64,000 bases of DNA from Pseudeuparius sepicola (taxonomy: Eukaryota > Arthropoda > Insecta > Coleoptera > Anthribidae): the NCBI GenBank assembly GCA_963920635.1, contig OY987307.1, positions 17,313,735 to 17,377,734 on the forward strand, given 5' to 3'. Positions within the stretch are counted from its first letter, which is position 1; the number at the start of each line of letters is the position of its first letter. Positions 11,813 through 23,671 of the stretch are shown piece by piece. Below the pieces are notes generated by a model. That model saw only the letters and a program-made list of their open reading frames with translations. It was not told the origin of the DNA and searched no databases. Position numbers and translations under genes: made by a program.

Positions 11813-12495
11813 TATACAATCATGTACCTTTGCTCTTGTTTAAATCAGTCTCTTTTTACCGATATTATGTCCTGTAAGGAACTTAAAACTGTTAATTACT
11901 TTCTATAATCTTGCTGCCACATGTAATCTCAGTCTGGGAGAGCTTTTAAAGTTCCAAAACGTACGAAAACTCGGTTCCAAGCATGAAACATCGTCTGTTT
12001 AAATATTTAATATTTATTATGCTCTGTTGGTCATGTCATGAGCGTCTTTTATTGGGAAAACTTAAATAAAACGCTTCAGTTTATGAAAAAAGTTAAAGAT
12101 AACGCCATTATAAAACTTGGTTTTGAAAACTTACTACCAGAATCAGAAATTGCAACTAAGTTTGGCTTATCTACTATTACGTGCATGGGTAGACTCGTTC
12201 AAAGTGAATATGGAAATAGATGCAACTCAACCACCTAACCACGTTCCTAACCCAAGGACCGGCCTAAACTGACACGTATCAGTAAATATTGAATCAAAGG
12301 AAAATTAGTTAATGCAAACTTTGGAATTGCTTAGAATTTGGAATTTGCGAGAACGTAGATGCTCTCACACTAAAGTGTGGTCAAAGTTGTCAAACTTTGT
12401 CTTTAAATATTCATTATAACTTCCCCATAGTTGCAAACCTGTTGTTTGGTGAGAACTAAAGATTAATTTTCCAAGTTTTCTTCTAAATGAATATT
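11813..12495. other. Gene-free stretch
   Basis: A 66-codon open frame at 12038-12238 (KLGFENLLPESEIATKFGLS) looks somewhat protein-like but matches nothing I recognise. Confidence 0.35.
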
Positions 12496-12948
12496 CAGGG
12501 TGATTCAGTCGCATGATGCAAAAAAAAATAAATACAGGTGGAAAAAAGCATAATCTGAAATTTAAAAAAATATAAAGTAAAAACTGTATTAAAAACCCTC
12601 CTTAGCGGCGCTTTTCTAGCCAGGTGGTAAGTTCAAGTAGGTGCGCGGTTGCCAGTTTCACACCATATCGTAAATGTGCTTGTTTTTTTACGTTTTCACA
12701 GAAATCTCAAAAATGCAGAAATATTGCGAAAATCCTAAAAGATCGATAATTTTTTGTAAAATAACCTTTTTTTCTGCTACACGAATCTAGGTGTCTCACC
12801 ATACATAGGACAAAATTAAACATTTACTGTTCTGTAGGTATACATAAACTATTTACTCAACGGGGGGTTTATGCCCTCTTCCTCAGTGGATCTGTTTGTG
12901 TTAGACTTAAATATTTCGCATTTTTTACATCTTGACTGAATCACCCTG
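12496..12948. mobile_element. MITE with CAGGGTGATTCAGTC ends
   Basis: The left terminus CAGGGTGATTCAGTC and right terminus GACTGAATCACCCTG are perfect complements 453 bp apart. The right end is followed by TA; the left flank reads TATT. The interior is AT-rich and non-coding. It is related, in inverse orientation, to 11540-11812. One more terminus of this type occurs near 28048. Confidence 0.82.
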
Positions 12949-14593
12949 TATTTCATTCAAAATTCTACCACCCACTGGTTTTTCGAAGTTTATCTGCTCT
13001 TTTTATATTTGCACGAATCTAGGACCTATAGGGTCTTGTGTACTTTTACTTCTCACAATTGGTAGTATACTGCCATCGTAAGAAAGAATGCCGAATCTAC
13101 AAAATTGCGGTTTTCAGGAATGGAGGAAATTAGCCCTCAATACGTTCGACCTTTTGCACGAAAAAAAATTGAAAAAAGAAATGCTACAGCATCGTAAAGT
13201 TGGAAAAGTGACCCTATTCACCCCGTTTTACGGTACCTGCTTCTTTCAAGTAACATGTTAATAATTATTCTTTTGGCGATAACTCCGAAACTAATGAAGA
13301 TATCGTTTGAACCTTGAATGTTTTTTGTTGTGAATTTAATCTACTTTTCGATTATGACATAATAAAAACTTCATTTTCATTGCATTTAAAATATTGGAGA
13401 AAATTGTAATAAAAGGGAAATTTTTCAAATTGCGCCCTCTAGCGGTGACCACGAACAAGGTTTATCCGCCCGTTTCACCCCTATTTGAAAAGCTAGAGCA
13501 AAAAATCCTTAACAAAAATTGTTCAGAATTTACCGAAGAGTGCAATAAATCTATTTTTGATATACCTTTATTAGTCTTTTTTTAGAAAACTAATTTTTCA
13601 AATTTACTGTTGCGAATACGTCCCCTAGCGGCCGACCTACGAACTTAAAAATAATTTCTGGCGATTTTTCGTAACCACATTACTTAAGAAGATTTTTTCC
13701 CAAAGCTTCCGCACTATTAATACCTGAGATATGGTACCTCTTCACCTTAATGGAACACCCTGTATAAATTAATTAAAATCAACACTATTTTATTTATTTT
13801 CAAGGTATAATCTAAACTAACCAGGAAAGTTTTTTCTCGCCTACTTTTAATAATTCTGGTCACCAGTAGATGGCGCTGCCTAAATACTATTAAACTCTTA
13901 AATGCTTAAAAAATCACTGAAACTTTTATAGTTTTGGAATGAGTAGGACAATAAATTTATATTAATTCACTTTCCAGTTTTCTTATTATTAATCATTCAA
14001 TAAAAACCCCCAGGAAGGAGCAAATTTGGTCTTAACGCTGGACCGGGATAGTCTCTTGACTCTGTTTTTACAGTGGCGCGCACCTTTGAGTTGCTTCGAC
14101 AAAGTAATCGTGAAATCAGTACCTAAAATACAGGTAAAACATTGTAATACACGTTTATGTCTTTAAGTTTAGGAATCCTTGATAATACAGAAATTCTAAT
14201 TTTAAATGTTCAATTATGAAGAAGTAGCTTCCTACACAAACGCCTATGACTCTTTGGTGCATGGCCTCAAAAGTTGATTTAAGTTAAAAAATTACTTACC
14301 GATTGATTATTACCCTCATTTGAGTTTTGGGGGTCAGAAAAGTACCCCAAGCCCCTCAGCTAAGCACAATTACTCAAAAAAGTATCTAAATACCACATAC
14401 TGACACCTATCACCGTGTCAGATATCAAAATATTGTGTCAAAACTTGACTCCTGGGATTCTTTATTTAAACCTTCTGAGATAGAGAATACCTATAAGAAA
14501 AGTGTAAACTGTGATAAGAATTTGGTTTCGGTACAATAATTTATAAAATTTAATCTAGTCATGCGTAATAAACATAACGAACATGTGTACCTA
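12949..14593. other. Gene-free stretch with one foldback-element end
   Basis: An ATGGAACACCCTG terminus followed by TA ends at 13762. Two related blocks with CTAGCGG (near 13439 and 13626) suggest a decayed repeat inside. I see no gene. Confidence 0.45.
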
Positions 14594-14731
14594 CAGTTTG
14601 TTCAGCGAATGTTCGCCCCAACTCCCGTCCTTGTCTTACTTATGAATATACGATGGATATCGGTCGTATATTCACGAGTCGGACAAGGACGGGAGTTGTG
14701 ACGTTGGGCCGAACATTCGCTGAACAAACTG
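14594..14731. mobile_element. 138-bp foldback MITE with TA duplication
   Basis: CAGTTTGTTCAGCGAATGTT at the left is mirrored by the right end, and the inner arms CAACTCCCGTCCTTGTC pair too. Nearly the whole element therefore folds into one hairpin. TA flanks both ends (14592-14593 and 14732-14733). Confidence 0.9.
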
Positions 14732-15437
14732 TACGCGTACTTCTGAGAATGGTTCATCTCGCCAAGAAAGCATAAAATTTCCTAAGAAGAAAAATCCTTA
14801 AATTATTCATTTTCACTAACAGTGTCAAATAAGTAGGTATTATGCTTTTGGATATTAACGGTCGCAAATTCGACAATAAAGCACTTTCAGGAATGTTGGC
14901 AAGAATCAAAAAGGTTGACGCCACTTTAATAAATGGAGAGAAATGAGTGTCAATTATCCACAATCCTTCTTCTCCTCTCTTCCAATCGATACTGGATAGT
15001 TTCCGAATTGTCTTTGGAAGCGAAAGCTTAACGTCTTACTGTCGGACTGTAGCCCTAAGGCTACACGGAAGTCCGGAGTTCGGAAGTTGTATGTATGCGA
15101 AGCTAAACCTAAAGCTTTTTTATACACTAGAAAAAATACGAACAATAATTATTTCTCTGTAGTCTACAGAGTTGAAATGGGTGCCCATAATAGGTGATGC
15201 TCTAAATTATTGTTTCTCTTTTAAATTAGGCAGTATTTGATTTTCATCATATATGTACCTAATAGCTATTGATGTTCTCAGTTAGGAAAAGTGTGACTTT
15301 ACGTAACTAGTGGGATATTTTCGGGATGAGCGAAGCGAATTTCCCTCATCACGCTAATTACGCAAAATCTCATTTCCTATAGGGTGATCATTTTGATATG
15401 GAGATATTATTTACAGGAGATGATATTATAGGGTATA
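14732..15437. other. Gene-free stretch with a small hairpin
   Basis: At 15041-15077, CGGACTGTAGCC pairs with GGCTACACGGAAGTCCG. No gene is recognised. Confidence 0.4.
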
Positions 15438-16607
15438 CAGGGTGTTCCTTAATAACATGCTAATACTTAAGGGAGTTATTTTTGGGCCCATTTTAAGAAA
15501 AAAACTTCATATGAACGTATGTCGTAAACGTCCCAACTTTTGAGATACAGGGCGTTAAAGTTCATTTTTTTAAATTGAATTTTGGCTACATCTCCCGAAA
15601 TAATCAAGCTGCTGAACTGAAATTTGGCACTGCTATGTTTTTGGGGATGGAGAATAAGCTGAAAATGTCAATTTCACCGTATCTCACAGAGGGCACCACT
15701 TGCGCTGTTTTTTGATCACGCTTTTACGCGTAACTTTTTTGAGGTTATCTTTTTGGTCCTGCAGGTCCATCATTTTAGTGCATATTTTCATTCTACAAGA
15801 AAAAGGTACTCTTGTTTCATAACGATTAAATCAACCGTTTGCTTTGAAATTGCCAAAACGTTCTCCAAAACACCTGTTGACTTCAATATTCGAAACATAC
15901 AATTTTCACCTACCACCTTCAAGTTTTACAGATCAACTGTTCCATTTAAACTGAGAAAAAAATTCCTATGAACAATGTACCAAAAATTATTCGCTTTCAA
16001 AATGGAAAGGATTGAATTTGACAAAATTTGGACACTCTATTTCAAGAAAACCAATGGTGTTTTGACCAATGCCCATTTGGCATTTTTTTCATCATTTTGA
16101 ATGTACAGTTGATCTGTAACATTTGAAAGCAGTAGGTGAACATTTTATGTTTCGAATATTGGAATCAACAGGTGTTTTGGGGCACGTTTTGGTAATTTCA
16201 ACGCAAACGGTCGATTTAATCGTTATGAAACAAGAGTACCTTTTTCTTGCAGAATGAAAAGATGCACTAAAATGATGGACCTGCAGGACCAAAAAGATAA
16301 CCTCAAAAAAGTTACGCGTAAAAGCGTGATCAAAAAACAGCGCAAGTGGCGCCCTCTGTGAGATACGGTGAAATTGACATTTTCAGCTTATTCTCCATCC
16401 CCAAAAACATAGCAGTGCCAAATTTCAGTTCCGCAGCTTGATTATTTCGGGAGATGTAGCCAAAATTCAATTTAAAAAAATGAACTTTAACGCCCTATAC
16501 CTCAAAAGTTAGGACGTTTACGACATACGTTCATATGAAGTTTTTTTCTTAAAATGGGCCCAAAAATAACCCTCTTAAGTATTAGCATGTTATTAAGGAA
16601 CACCCTG
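15438..16607. mobile_element. Foldback family A, full palindromic element, 1170 bp
   Basis: The ends CAGGGTGTTCCTTAATAACA and complement are flanked by TA (15436-15437 and 16608-16609). The arms are about 500 bp each and nearly identical, around an unpaired centre at about 15950-16110. The inner part (AATCAAGCTGCTGAACTGAA, GCGCCCTCTGTGAGATACGG, CAACAGGTGTTTTG) is shared with 2544-3172 and 30516-31481, whereas the outer 100 bp is not. There is no coding capacity; the 66-72-codon frames on opposite strands are mirror copies of each other. Confidence 0.93.
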
Positions 16608-16779
16608 TATAAAGGAATAAATTGGACCATTTAGCGCCTTTTTTTAAATACGACTCTAGGCGTCGCGACCACTTTCGTTACAGCACTCGAATGCCCTAAT
16701 TTTTCTGAACATTTTCCAATTTTAAATTTTGTTAATCGCTAGATTTCTGAGGATGACCCAGAGTTTTCCAGGATTTAAT

Positions 16780-17065
16780 TCTTGCACATATTCGCCTAAA
16801 CTTTTCTTCATTTGAAAGATCTTCAACAACCGCGTCTTTTGTCCTTCCTGTTTTTTCCTTCCTGTACCGTTGTCAACATGCAAATCCAAGGCCGGATATA
16901 CGATTTTTTATACCTTCAAATTTTTACTAAAACCATTTATCCGTTTTCTTTATTTAAAATCTGACGCCACGGCATTAATAAGGACACCACAGAACCCTCA
17001 TATAGCATATTTGATCAAAAATATGCAGGGAGTTGCATTCTACAGGGCGCCAAATTTAGAAGATT
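16780..17065. mobile_element. Foldback family B, half copy
   Basis: The sequence from the bases around CTTCCTGT through GCAAATCCAAGGCCGG, TTTATTTAAAATCTGACGCC and AGGGAGTTGCATTCTACAGG matches one arm of the complete family B palindromes at 18133-20200 and 50406-51265. Confidence 0.75.
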
Positions 17066-17320
17066 TGTAAAGGAATCTGAATCATGGAATTACCTCGAAC
17101 CAGTTGAATGGTCAACAAAATATATAGAGTGTTTTTCTGTATACAGAAAAATAAATCGGTGTAAATCCTCTTCGTGCAAGTGGTGAAAGAAATTTGGTGA
17201 AAATTTGACACGAAAATTGGTGTATTCCAAATATCTTAACCAAACCTCATTTGGTAAAATTCACACTACAACAAATTCCGTCAATTTTAACACTTTTAGG
17301 GGAGTAATTTTTTTATATTT

Positions 17321-17430
17321 CTAACACGGCTTCGTGTTTGTTCACACCACGCGGTGTTCCTTAACACCATTCGGTGTCCCTTAGCACTAATTTGTATCAA
17401 ATTGAACGTATTAACACAAGTTTGTGTTAG
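17321..17430. repeat. 20-bp-phased array of ACAC...GTGT palindromes
   Basis: Consecutive 20-base blocks start at 17321, 17341, 17361 and 17381; after a 10-base gap another starts at 17411. Each has the plan YTNACACNNNNNNGTGTNNN, for example TTCACACCACGCGGTGTTCC and TTAACACCATTCGGTGTCCC. The block at 17381 is decayed. The palindrome centres are 20 bp apart, about two helical turns. Fainter copies appear upstream (GACACGAAAATTGGTGT near 17206). It could be a degenerate microsatellite or a protein-binding array. Confidence 0.8.
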
Positions 17431-18132
17431 GTAGATGAGAGAGGGAAGGAATTTCACCAGTTATGGGTGTAAAATCTTAGGCAATCGAAGCTATGGCTTC
17501 AGTTGTTTGTCGAACGTGTTGCGCGACGGAGCTTATCGTTTGTGTGACGTGTGACCCGACCGCGTGGCGCGAATAATGGTAATAAAAGTGATTCTACCGA
17601 CCGCTAGTGAGAAAATGGTGTTATGTAAAATAAAATTTCATAGTGAGTCAGATGGATTGAAACGACAGGCGAATATGCAGATGTGACGACGAGAGGTACT
17701 GTGTGATAGCCGAGGTGAAAGCCCCTAACCTATACCCATCGACTGTGTTGATATGAGTTTGTTCTCACCGAAATCAGAAACCAGTCGCGAATCTGATTGA
17801 CGGATTTTAAATTATCTGATATTCCTGCTGATTGGCTCCGACTTAGTTCGGACCTGCTTGTGTTTGTGAGAACAGGCCTATCTAACAAATCGCTGTGTCG
17901 CAACGTTTGAAGTTCCTTTTTGTCTCACACGGACAATTCTGTAAGGCAACAGTTACTTAAGTACATTTTATGAGAATTTGTACAAAATAGTTTGGTCGCA
18001 TCAAAATGTACGAATTTGAAAGAAGATGCTCTTTTGCAGTATAAGTATAAATAACCTCCTAACATAAAGCATTTCTTGTGTTTGTGGTTAGGTACACTTT
18101 TCTTACGAATTCGTACAATATTATATACGGGT
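17431..18132. other. Gene-free stretch
   Basis: No gene or repeat recognised. The part at about 17500-17900 is richer in GC and CpG than average for the window. Confidence 0.4.
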
Positions 18133-18315
18133 GTCTACTTTTAAGTGAATACAAATCGATAAAAAATGTATTTTGTGAGATATTTACAAAAACCTTTTTT
18201 TTGTTCGAAAGGTCTTCAAAAAAAGGTTTCTTTTGACGTTTTTACTTTTGTCAAAATGCAAATCCAGGGATGGCTACGATTTTTTTTATACCCCGATTTT
18301 CACAAAAACCATTTA

Positions 18316-19227
18316 AGCCTGTTTTACATTGACAATTTCTTCATGAATTAATTCATGAATAACTTTGTGAATAAATTCATGAATTGATGATTTTTTTTGT
18401 CACCTTATGTCAGATTACATCGAATACCAACACAAGAGAATAAATAACAAAATAATTTGTTTGTGCTGCATTTCCCCTATCAGAACATATTTTCTAACAA
18501 TATCCATCTTCATCCAAAGCATCTTTAACTACAGATTAAGTCTGGCTAGAAGAGTAGTTGAAAATACATTTTTGGCATTTTAGCCAAATTAGATTTAGAG
18601 TTTTTTTGACTACAATTAATTTGAATGTGGAAAAAGTGTAAACCTTAACATTGGCAGGTTGCACATTACATAATTTTTGAGACCCGAATGTCCTAGTTCC
18701 ATCCTAGAAGAGCTTGATAAAGACTATATATATTTCAATTTGGACTTTCTTACCAAACATGCTCAAAAAGCATTCTCGCGTTGCTGCCCGAGAGGAGTTT
18801 TGTGAATATTTCGTGAATGAGGGAGCTGTGCCTTGGCAGCGGAATACATATCCTAACATTTCACACACTTTTTATCTAAGTATATTATCGTTGGGTGAGG
18901 ATTATCTCTTCAGTCAACAATATTATCTTTAAAATTATGTACTGTCTTCTATTCCTCGTCTAATGCCTCAAACAAAAACCATTATCAAAATATAAACTTT
19001 GTTGTGTTCAAATTTTCAATGTTGGTACTCCTGAAGTTCACGCAAAACTTGACGGAAAATAGAACATGCTCTAATTCGTGAAGTAACTTCGCGAAGAAAT
19101 TCATGAATTAATTCATGAAGAAATTGCCAGTGTAATACACGACTTTTTATAATAATTTGTCCTTGAAGTGACTTCATGAATTAATTCATGAAGAAATTGT
19201 CAATGTAAAGCAGGCATAAAACAGGCA
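18316..19227. mobile_element. PIF/Harbinger-type MITE inserted in family B
   Basis: The left end AGCCTGTTTTACATTGACAA is mirrored at the right by the complement of TGCCTGTTTTA, followed by a duplicated TGCCTGCTTTA and then CATTGACAA. Arms then share TTCATGAATTAATTCATGAA. The flanks are TTA (18313-18315) and TTG (19228-19230). Other family B copies read TTAGCGA here, so a 3-bp TTA target duplication with one later change fits, as expected for PIF/Harbinger elements. It carries a transposase tail fragment (next entry). Confidence 0.8.
18714..18870 (+). pseudogene. HARBI1-like nuclease C-terminal fragment
   Basis: The frame contains RVAAREEFCEYFVNEGAVPWQR. This resembles the extreme C-terminus of insect HARBI1-like (PIF/Harbinger) nucleases, where an REEFxxYFxxEGxVPWQ-type motif precedes the stop. 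No catalytic residues remain. Its position in the middle of a MITE with a 3-bp TTA-type duplication supports the family. The frame is short and my match is from memory of the family pattern, so confidence is moderate. Confidence 0.55.
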
Positions 19228-20200
19228 TTGGCGATTTTTTTATTTAAAATCTGACACAACAGCGTTAATCAGGACACCCCAAAACCCCAATATACTAAAT
19301 TTGAACAAAAAATAGAGGGTGTTCGGTTCTACACCGTGTTAAAGTTTAGCCAAATAGGAATTTTAAAGACATCTGGCGTGTCATCAAGTGTGCCATGGAA
19401 TCCCTTCAAAACAGTTGCACGGTCAACAGGACCACTCAAAATCTTGGTGTGAAAAGATTTACTACAAAAATATACAGGGTATTTTTCTCTGAGCCATCTC
19501 AAAATTCAGAATTTTTATTAAACTTTATGCTGGTCAGGAGTGCTCTGGAATCACTGAAAAAATATTCATAAACACAAAAGCAATTTATTTCTTTACAAAA
19601 TGCCAACCAACAAATAAAAACAATTTAAATTATTGGGCCTTTCTCAACAAAGTCACTGTCTAAGATGATACATTTTCTGTGCGTTTCCTGTTGTGGAGCG
19701 GTTTTTATATACTCGATTTTTGACCCGTATATAAAGTTATAAAAAATTCAGTAATTTGAGATGGCACAGATAAGAGCACTCTGTATATTTCGTATTGGAC
19801 CTTTACACACCAACAACTTGAGTGGTCCTGTTGACCATTCAACTGTTTTGGTTTTGAGGGGATTCCATGGCACACTTGACTTGGCAGATGCCTTTAAAAT
19901 TCCTATTTTGCTCAACTTTGACACCCTGCATAATAGAACTCCCTGTATATTTTTTATTAGAATTTGGTATATAATGGTTTTGTGTTTAATTTTTTAAATA
20001 AAAAAATCGCTAAAAGGTTTTTGCGAAAGTCGGGGGTATAAAAAAAATCGCAGCCGGCCCTGGATTTGCCTTTTGAAAATGACAGGAAGGTCAAAAGAAG
20101 CGGTTTTTGAAGGCCTTTCAAACAAAAAAAGGTTTTTGAAAATATCTCACAAAATACATTTTTTATCGATTTGTATACACTTAAAAGTATATAACTTTTT

Positions 20201-20552
20201 TATAACCAAATATTTTTGGCTGTGAGAATGAATATTTATTTATAGCTTTAGGAAGAAAATGTTGATATTTTTATACCTATTTGTAAGGAATCTTTCATAT
20301 ATTTTGGAACTGAAATAAAGTATTTTCTTTACTTATTACCGTTTATTATTTCTTAGAAATAATTTAAATTGAAGACCAAGCACATATTATGCCTGGTTCA
20401 TACAGCTTCTTTATCTTTTAGTTTTATTTTATTTTTACAAGTAACACATTTCCTTAATTTGAACTTATCAATGACATTTGAAATTTCTATAAAATAAAGT
20501 ACATTTAAAACTATAAGAGAGAAAGAAGAAGAAAAGGGGAATACGAAACAAA
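20201..20552. other. Gene-free stretch
   Basis: AT-rich; nothing recognised. Confidence 0.4.
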
Positions 20553-20792
20553 TTAAATTACACTATTTTGACCAAATTGTTTGTGGCCCTGTTGACCATT
20601 TAATTGACTCGAGGCAATTCGATAGCATAGGTACTTCAATAATTCCCAAATGCCATTAAAATTCTTGTTTTGTTCAAGTTTGTTCCCCTTTAGATGAAAC
20701 GTCTTGTATACTTTTTGTTCACATTTGGTACCTATATGAGGGTTTTGGGGTGTCCTGGTAAACGCTGTGGTGTCCAGTATCGGTTTATACAT
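20553..20792. mobile_element. Foldback family B, half copy
   Basis: GGTCCTGTTGACCATTTAAT-like sequence, AGGGTTTTGGGGTGTCCTGG and AACGCTGTGGTGTC match the family B arm. The rest of the palindrome is absent. Confidence 0.7.
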
Positions 20793-21050
20793 TAAGTTGA
20801 GTAAGCGGCCGCTTCAGGGCCCGCTCCTTTCGGAGTCCGTTTCGTCCTAGAATTGAGATCAAAGGGTGAGAAATAGACACAGGGAGCGAGAACGTGCTTC
20901 TACCTTTGACCTGCGGCGTATCCAATTTCTTGGCACATCAAGTGGAAACCATAGGTCGAGTCCAGGCTGGAGTGCATTTTTTCAATTGATATCCTTTACC
21001 TGATACGCCACTAAAACATCCTTTGCTAACGTTTTAAATTCGCACCTCGG
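20793..21050. other. GC-rich stretch, unassigned
   Basis: GC-rich sequence (GCGGCCGCTTCAGGGCCCGC at its left) with no open frame of note. Origin unknown. Confidence 0.4.
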
Positions 21051-23153
21051 CACTAGCGGCGATAAGGCGCCCGCACAGCCCGCCGTGCGGGGGGGGGGGG
21101 CAGCTCCGGAAGGGCCCCTAAAAACTGATCTATCCACTAATATTACTTTTTGCAAAATATTAACGCTATTAGGCTGAAAATCGGTGGCGACCAAACGACT
21201 TAGAAGATTTTGATTTCAGGAAACAATTAGCAGATTGTGTGGCAATTATTAAAACACCCCGAAAAACACAACAAAATGCAATTTTTTTGTCAAATTTTGT
21301 GCGTTTATGTCATGTTACTGTAGATTATCTTTTAAACTGGTATGGAGGTAATTATTACGAAAAATATTAACTTCTATTGTTGAGTAGGTAGGTACTTTTG
21401 TACACTCTGTTACTGCGAATTAAGATGTGTTCTTTTTTGTATTAACCTATTATGGATAAACGCATGCAAGAACATTGTAACTGACAAATAATCTATTTTC
21501 AGGAGACAGTTTGAAAATTTTGGCTATTAAAAATGCTAATATATTTTTAACTAATGGAAAAAGGTGACAATCTCAAAGAAGCCACTTACACGTTCTTGCG
21601 CATGCGTGTATCGTTATGTGTCATGTTTTTTTTTATCTTCTATGCATATTTTGAAAAAAAAATTATGGCTGTTGCCGGCCGGTTGTGTATTTGTAGCAGA
21701 TAGCGTCAATTCTCTCACATCTTTATTTACTTAGATATTTTTTTCTGAAATTAATGTATACTTCATACAACACCGGTAAAAGAGCTATTTTTAAAAGCAA
21801 GCAATTTATATTTTCTCCAAGTTACGGGCCGTTTTGAGATTAGGAGGATTAGTAGGTATGCCATGCCGCCCGTTCCTGCGTTGGTAGCTCAGAGAAATAA
21901 CCAAGGATAGAGGGAGTAAGAACAAAAAGTAAACAAATCCAACATCTTTTTGAGTGATGCCGCGTACTCCATTGTTTTCAGCATTTCATTTCAAAATAGA
22001 AGGGTTTAATAATGAGATTCAATGAAGGCACACCTCCCATAACGCTAAATTAACAAATGTAGTTATTAATTTCTTGTTTGTAACAATTTTAAACTAAAAC
22101 TAAATTGAAGTGCAATAATTATTATAGTATCTAATTATCACTTTAATAAAATCGTCACAGATACCTCAAACCGCCCGACATGGCAACGCTGCTTTTGCTG
22201 CCGCGGGCGCCGCGTCCGTTAACTCAGCGATATTTGTTTTGTGTATGCCCAGCATGTCAAGTTTTCCGATTGTTTACGTATGGATTTTTCCCGTTTTTAA
22301 TTGTTTTTCTGTTAATTTAAAGGCTATTTATTGGTATTTAGGATATAGTGACTGATTTTGTATACAATGGGACGCAGAAAGTGTGTGGTATGTGGCTAAA
22401 TTGATATTTCTCAGGACATAACCTATCTCAGGTAAACGTTGTACACACGGGCCTAATGTTTGTTTACTTCGGTAAATTTGCATAAGATGTTGGTGCACTA
22501 CAAATGTATGTATTTTGAGGCTGTTGCTCCCTCTATCCTTGGTTATTTCTCTGAGGTTGGTAGCTTCGTTTTAGCTTAAAAATTGGCGTTTTATTATTAT
22601 TCGGAAAAATAGCGGAAATATGAATTTTTATGCAAACAATACATTAATAATTGTGCAACGTTATGTGATGTTTTTTTACTAGCGCCAGCCAGATTTTAGC
22701 AATGGTAAGGTTTTATATTTAAGGGAATTAGTAGATAAGGGTATGTATTTGTATTAGGTATTCGGAATGGCAAAATGAAGCTTGGCGGAATATTGCTAAT
22801 TTAAAAAAACGCTCTCTCTTTTATTATACTTAATAAATATTTCCTTTGGAAAATATTTTGTAATATAAATAACGAGGATAAATATAATATTATCCTGTCC
22901 CATTTATGAAATAAAATGTGAGACATTAGACATGTCCAGTTTTTGTTAAGCTACGCCATAATACAGAATATTTCCCAAGGTAGGTAGAAAAAGTTAAAAT
23001 AAAATCTATATATCCGAGCTTTTACTGTTTTTTTTCTTATAATTTAGCATCTTAGACAAAATTTTGATAATTCCAGATTTTATTACCATACATGTATGCA
23101 TGACCTGGCAGAATTTGTGGGGGGGGGGGGCTGAATCCTTATCGCCGCCACTG
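21051..23153. mobile_element. hAT-type element, 2.1 kb, host of a P-like insertion
   Basis: The left end CACTAGCGGCGATAAGG and right end (inward) CAGTGGCGGCGATAAGG match at 15 of 17 bases. Each lies near a run of 10-12 G/C. The flanks CACCTCGG (21043-21050) and CACCTCAA (23154-23161) agree at 6 of 8 positions, which fits a decayed 8-bp duplication. I found no transposase. A second element (21888-22555) is nested within it. Confidence 0.65.
21888..22555. mobile_element. P-like non-autonomous element, 29-bp TIR, 8-bp TSD
   Basis: Both ends carry a perfect 29-bp inverted repeat beginning CTCAGAGAAATAACCAAGG. The exact 8-bp duplication GTTGGTAG flanks it (21880-21887 and 22556-22563). About 30-bp TIRs containing GAAATAAC with 8-bp duplications recall P elements. 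An ATG at 22367 opens MGRRKCVVCG before a stop; a Cys-x2-Cys start is what a THAP zinc finger of a P transposase would show. A hAT origin is the alternative. The element boundary is certain; the superfamily is inference. Confidence 0.75.
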
Positions 23154-23556
23154 CACCTCAAAATGTCATTGGTCGGTTTCCCGCTAATTTTAAAATCTTA
23201 TCAATAGTAGTGCAGATATATTCTTATGTTGGTAACATCTTGGAATTAGGTCAAATCTAGTGACGTGTATAATAGGGTCATCTCAGGATGATAAGTTTGT
23301 CGAAATCCCGTTTGTCTGAAAACATCCCATATTTTATTTGTATGTGTGGTAGGTTTCCAGTTTCTACGTGATCAAAAATTGTGGTTAGCGGTTGGAATTA
23401 ATGTAAAAAATTTACGTGTATGTCAAAAAAGATATAGTTTGTTCCGACCACCTTCTAAAAGGAGATTTTCTATAATCCTGCGGTAAAACTTTTGAAAAGG
23501 GACAGTACCTAATTTGTTGAACTCTCGGTTGAACCTGTTGCTGGATCATCGGGAGT
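23154..23556. other. Gene-free stretch
   Basis: No gene recognised between the end of the hAT element and the hAT gene relic. Confidence 0.4.
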
Positions 23557-23671
23557 ATGCTCGTCGTCAGCGATACTCCGGCAACCATTACCAAGGCCAG
23601 TCCAAGCGAGAGCCCTAAACCAAAAAGTCCGTTCGACAAAAGCCAATTGAACAAATGTAAACATCAGAATC

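Larger units (their letters stand above)
18133..20200. mobile_element. Foldback family B, complete palindrome with nested insertion
   Basis: The outer arms (TACTTTTAAGTGAATACAAA at 18139; complement near 20190) continue as inner arms at 19228-19500 and 19750-20010. The latter share TTTAAAATCTGAC, CACTTGAC and AGGGTGTTCGGTTC-type blocks. The left arm is split by the Harbinger-type MITE at 18316-19227. The unpaired centre (about 19560-19680) matches the centre of 50406-51265 in inverse orientation, so the two are copies of one element. Confidence 0.85.

Noticed and set aside
15753..16292. Pair of similar proteins on opposite strands
   Set aside because: They are the two arms of one palindromic element read on both strands.
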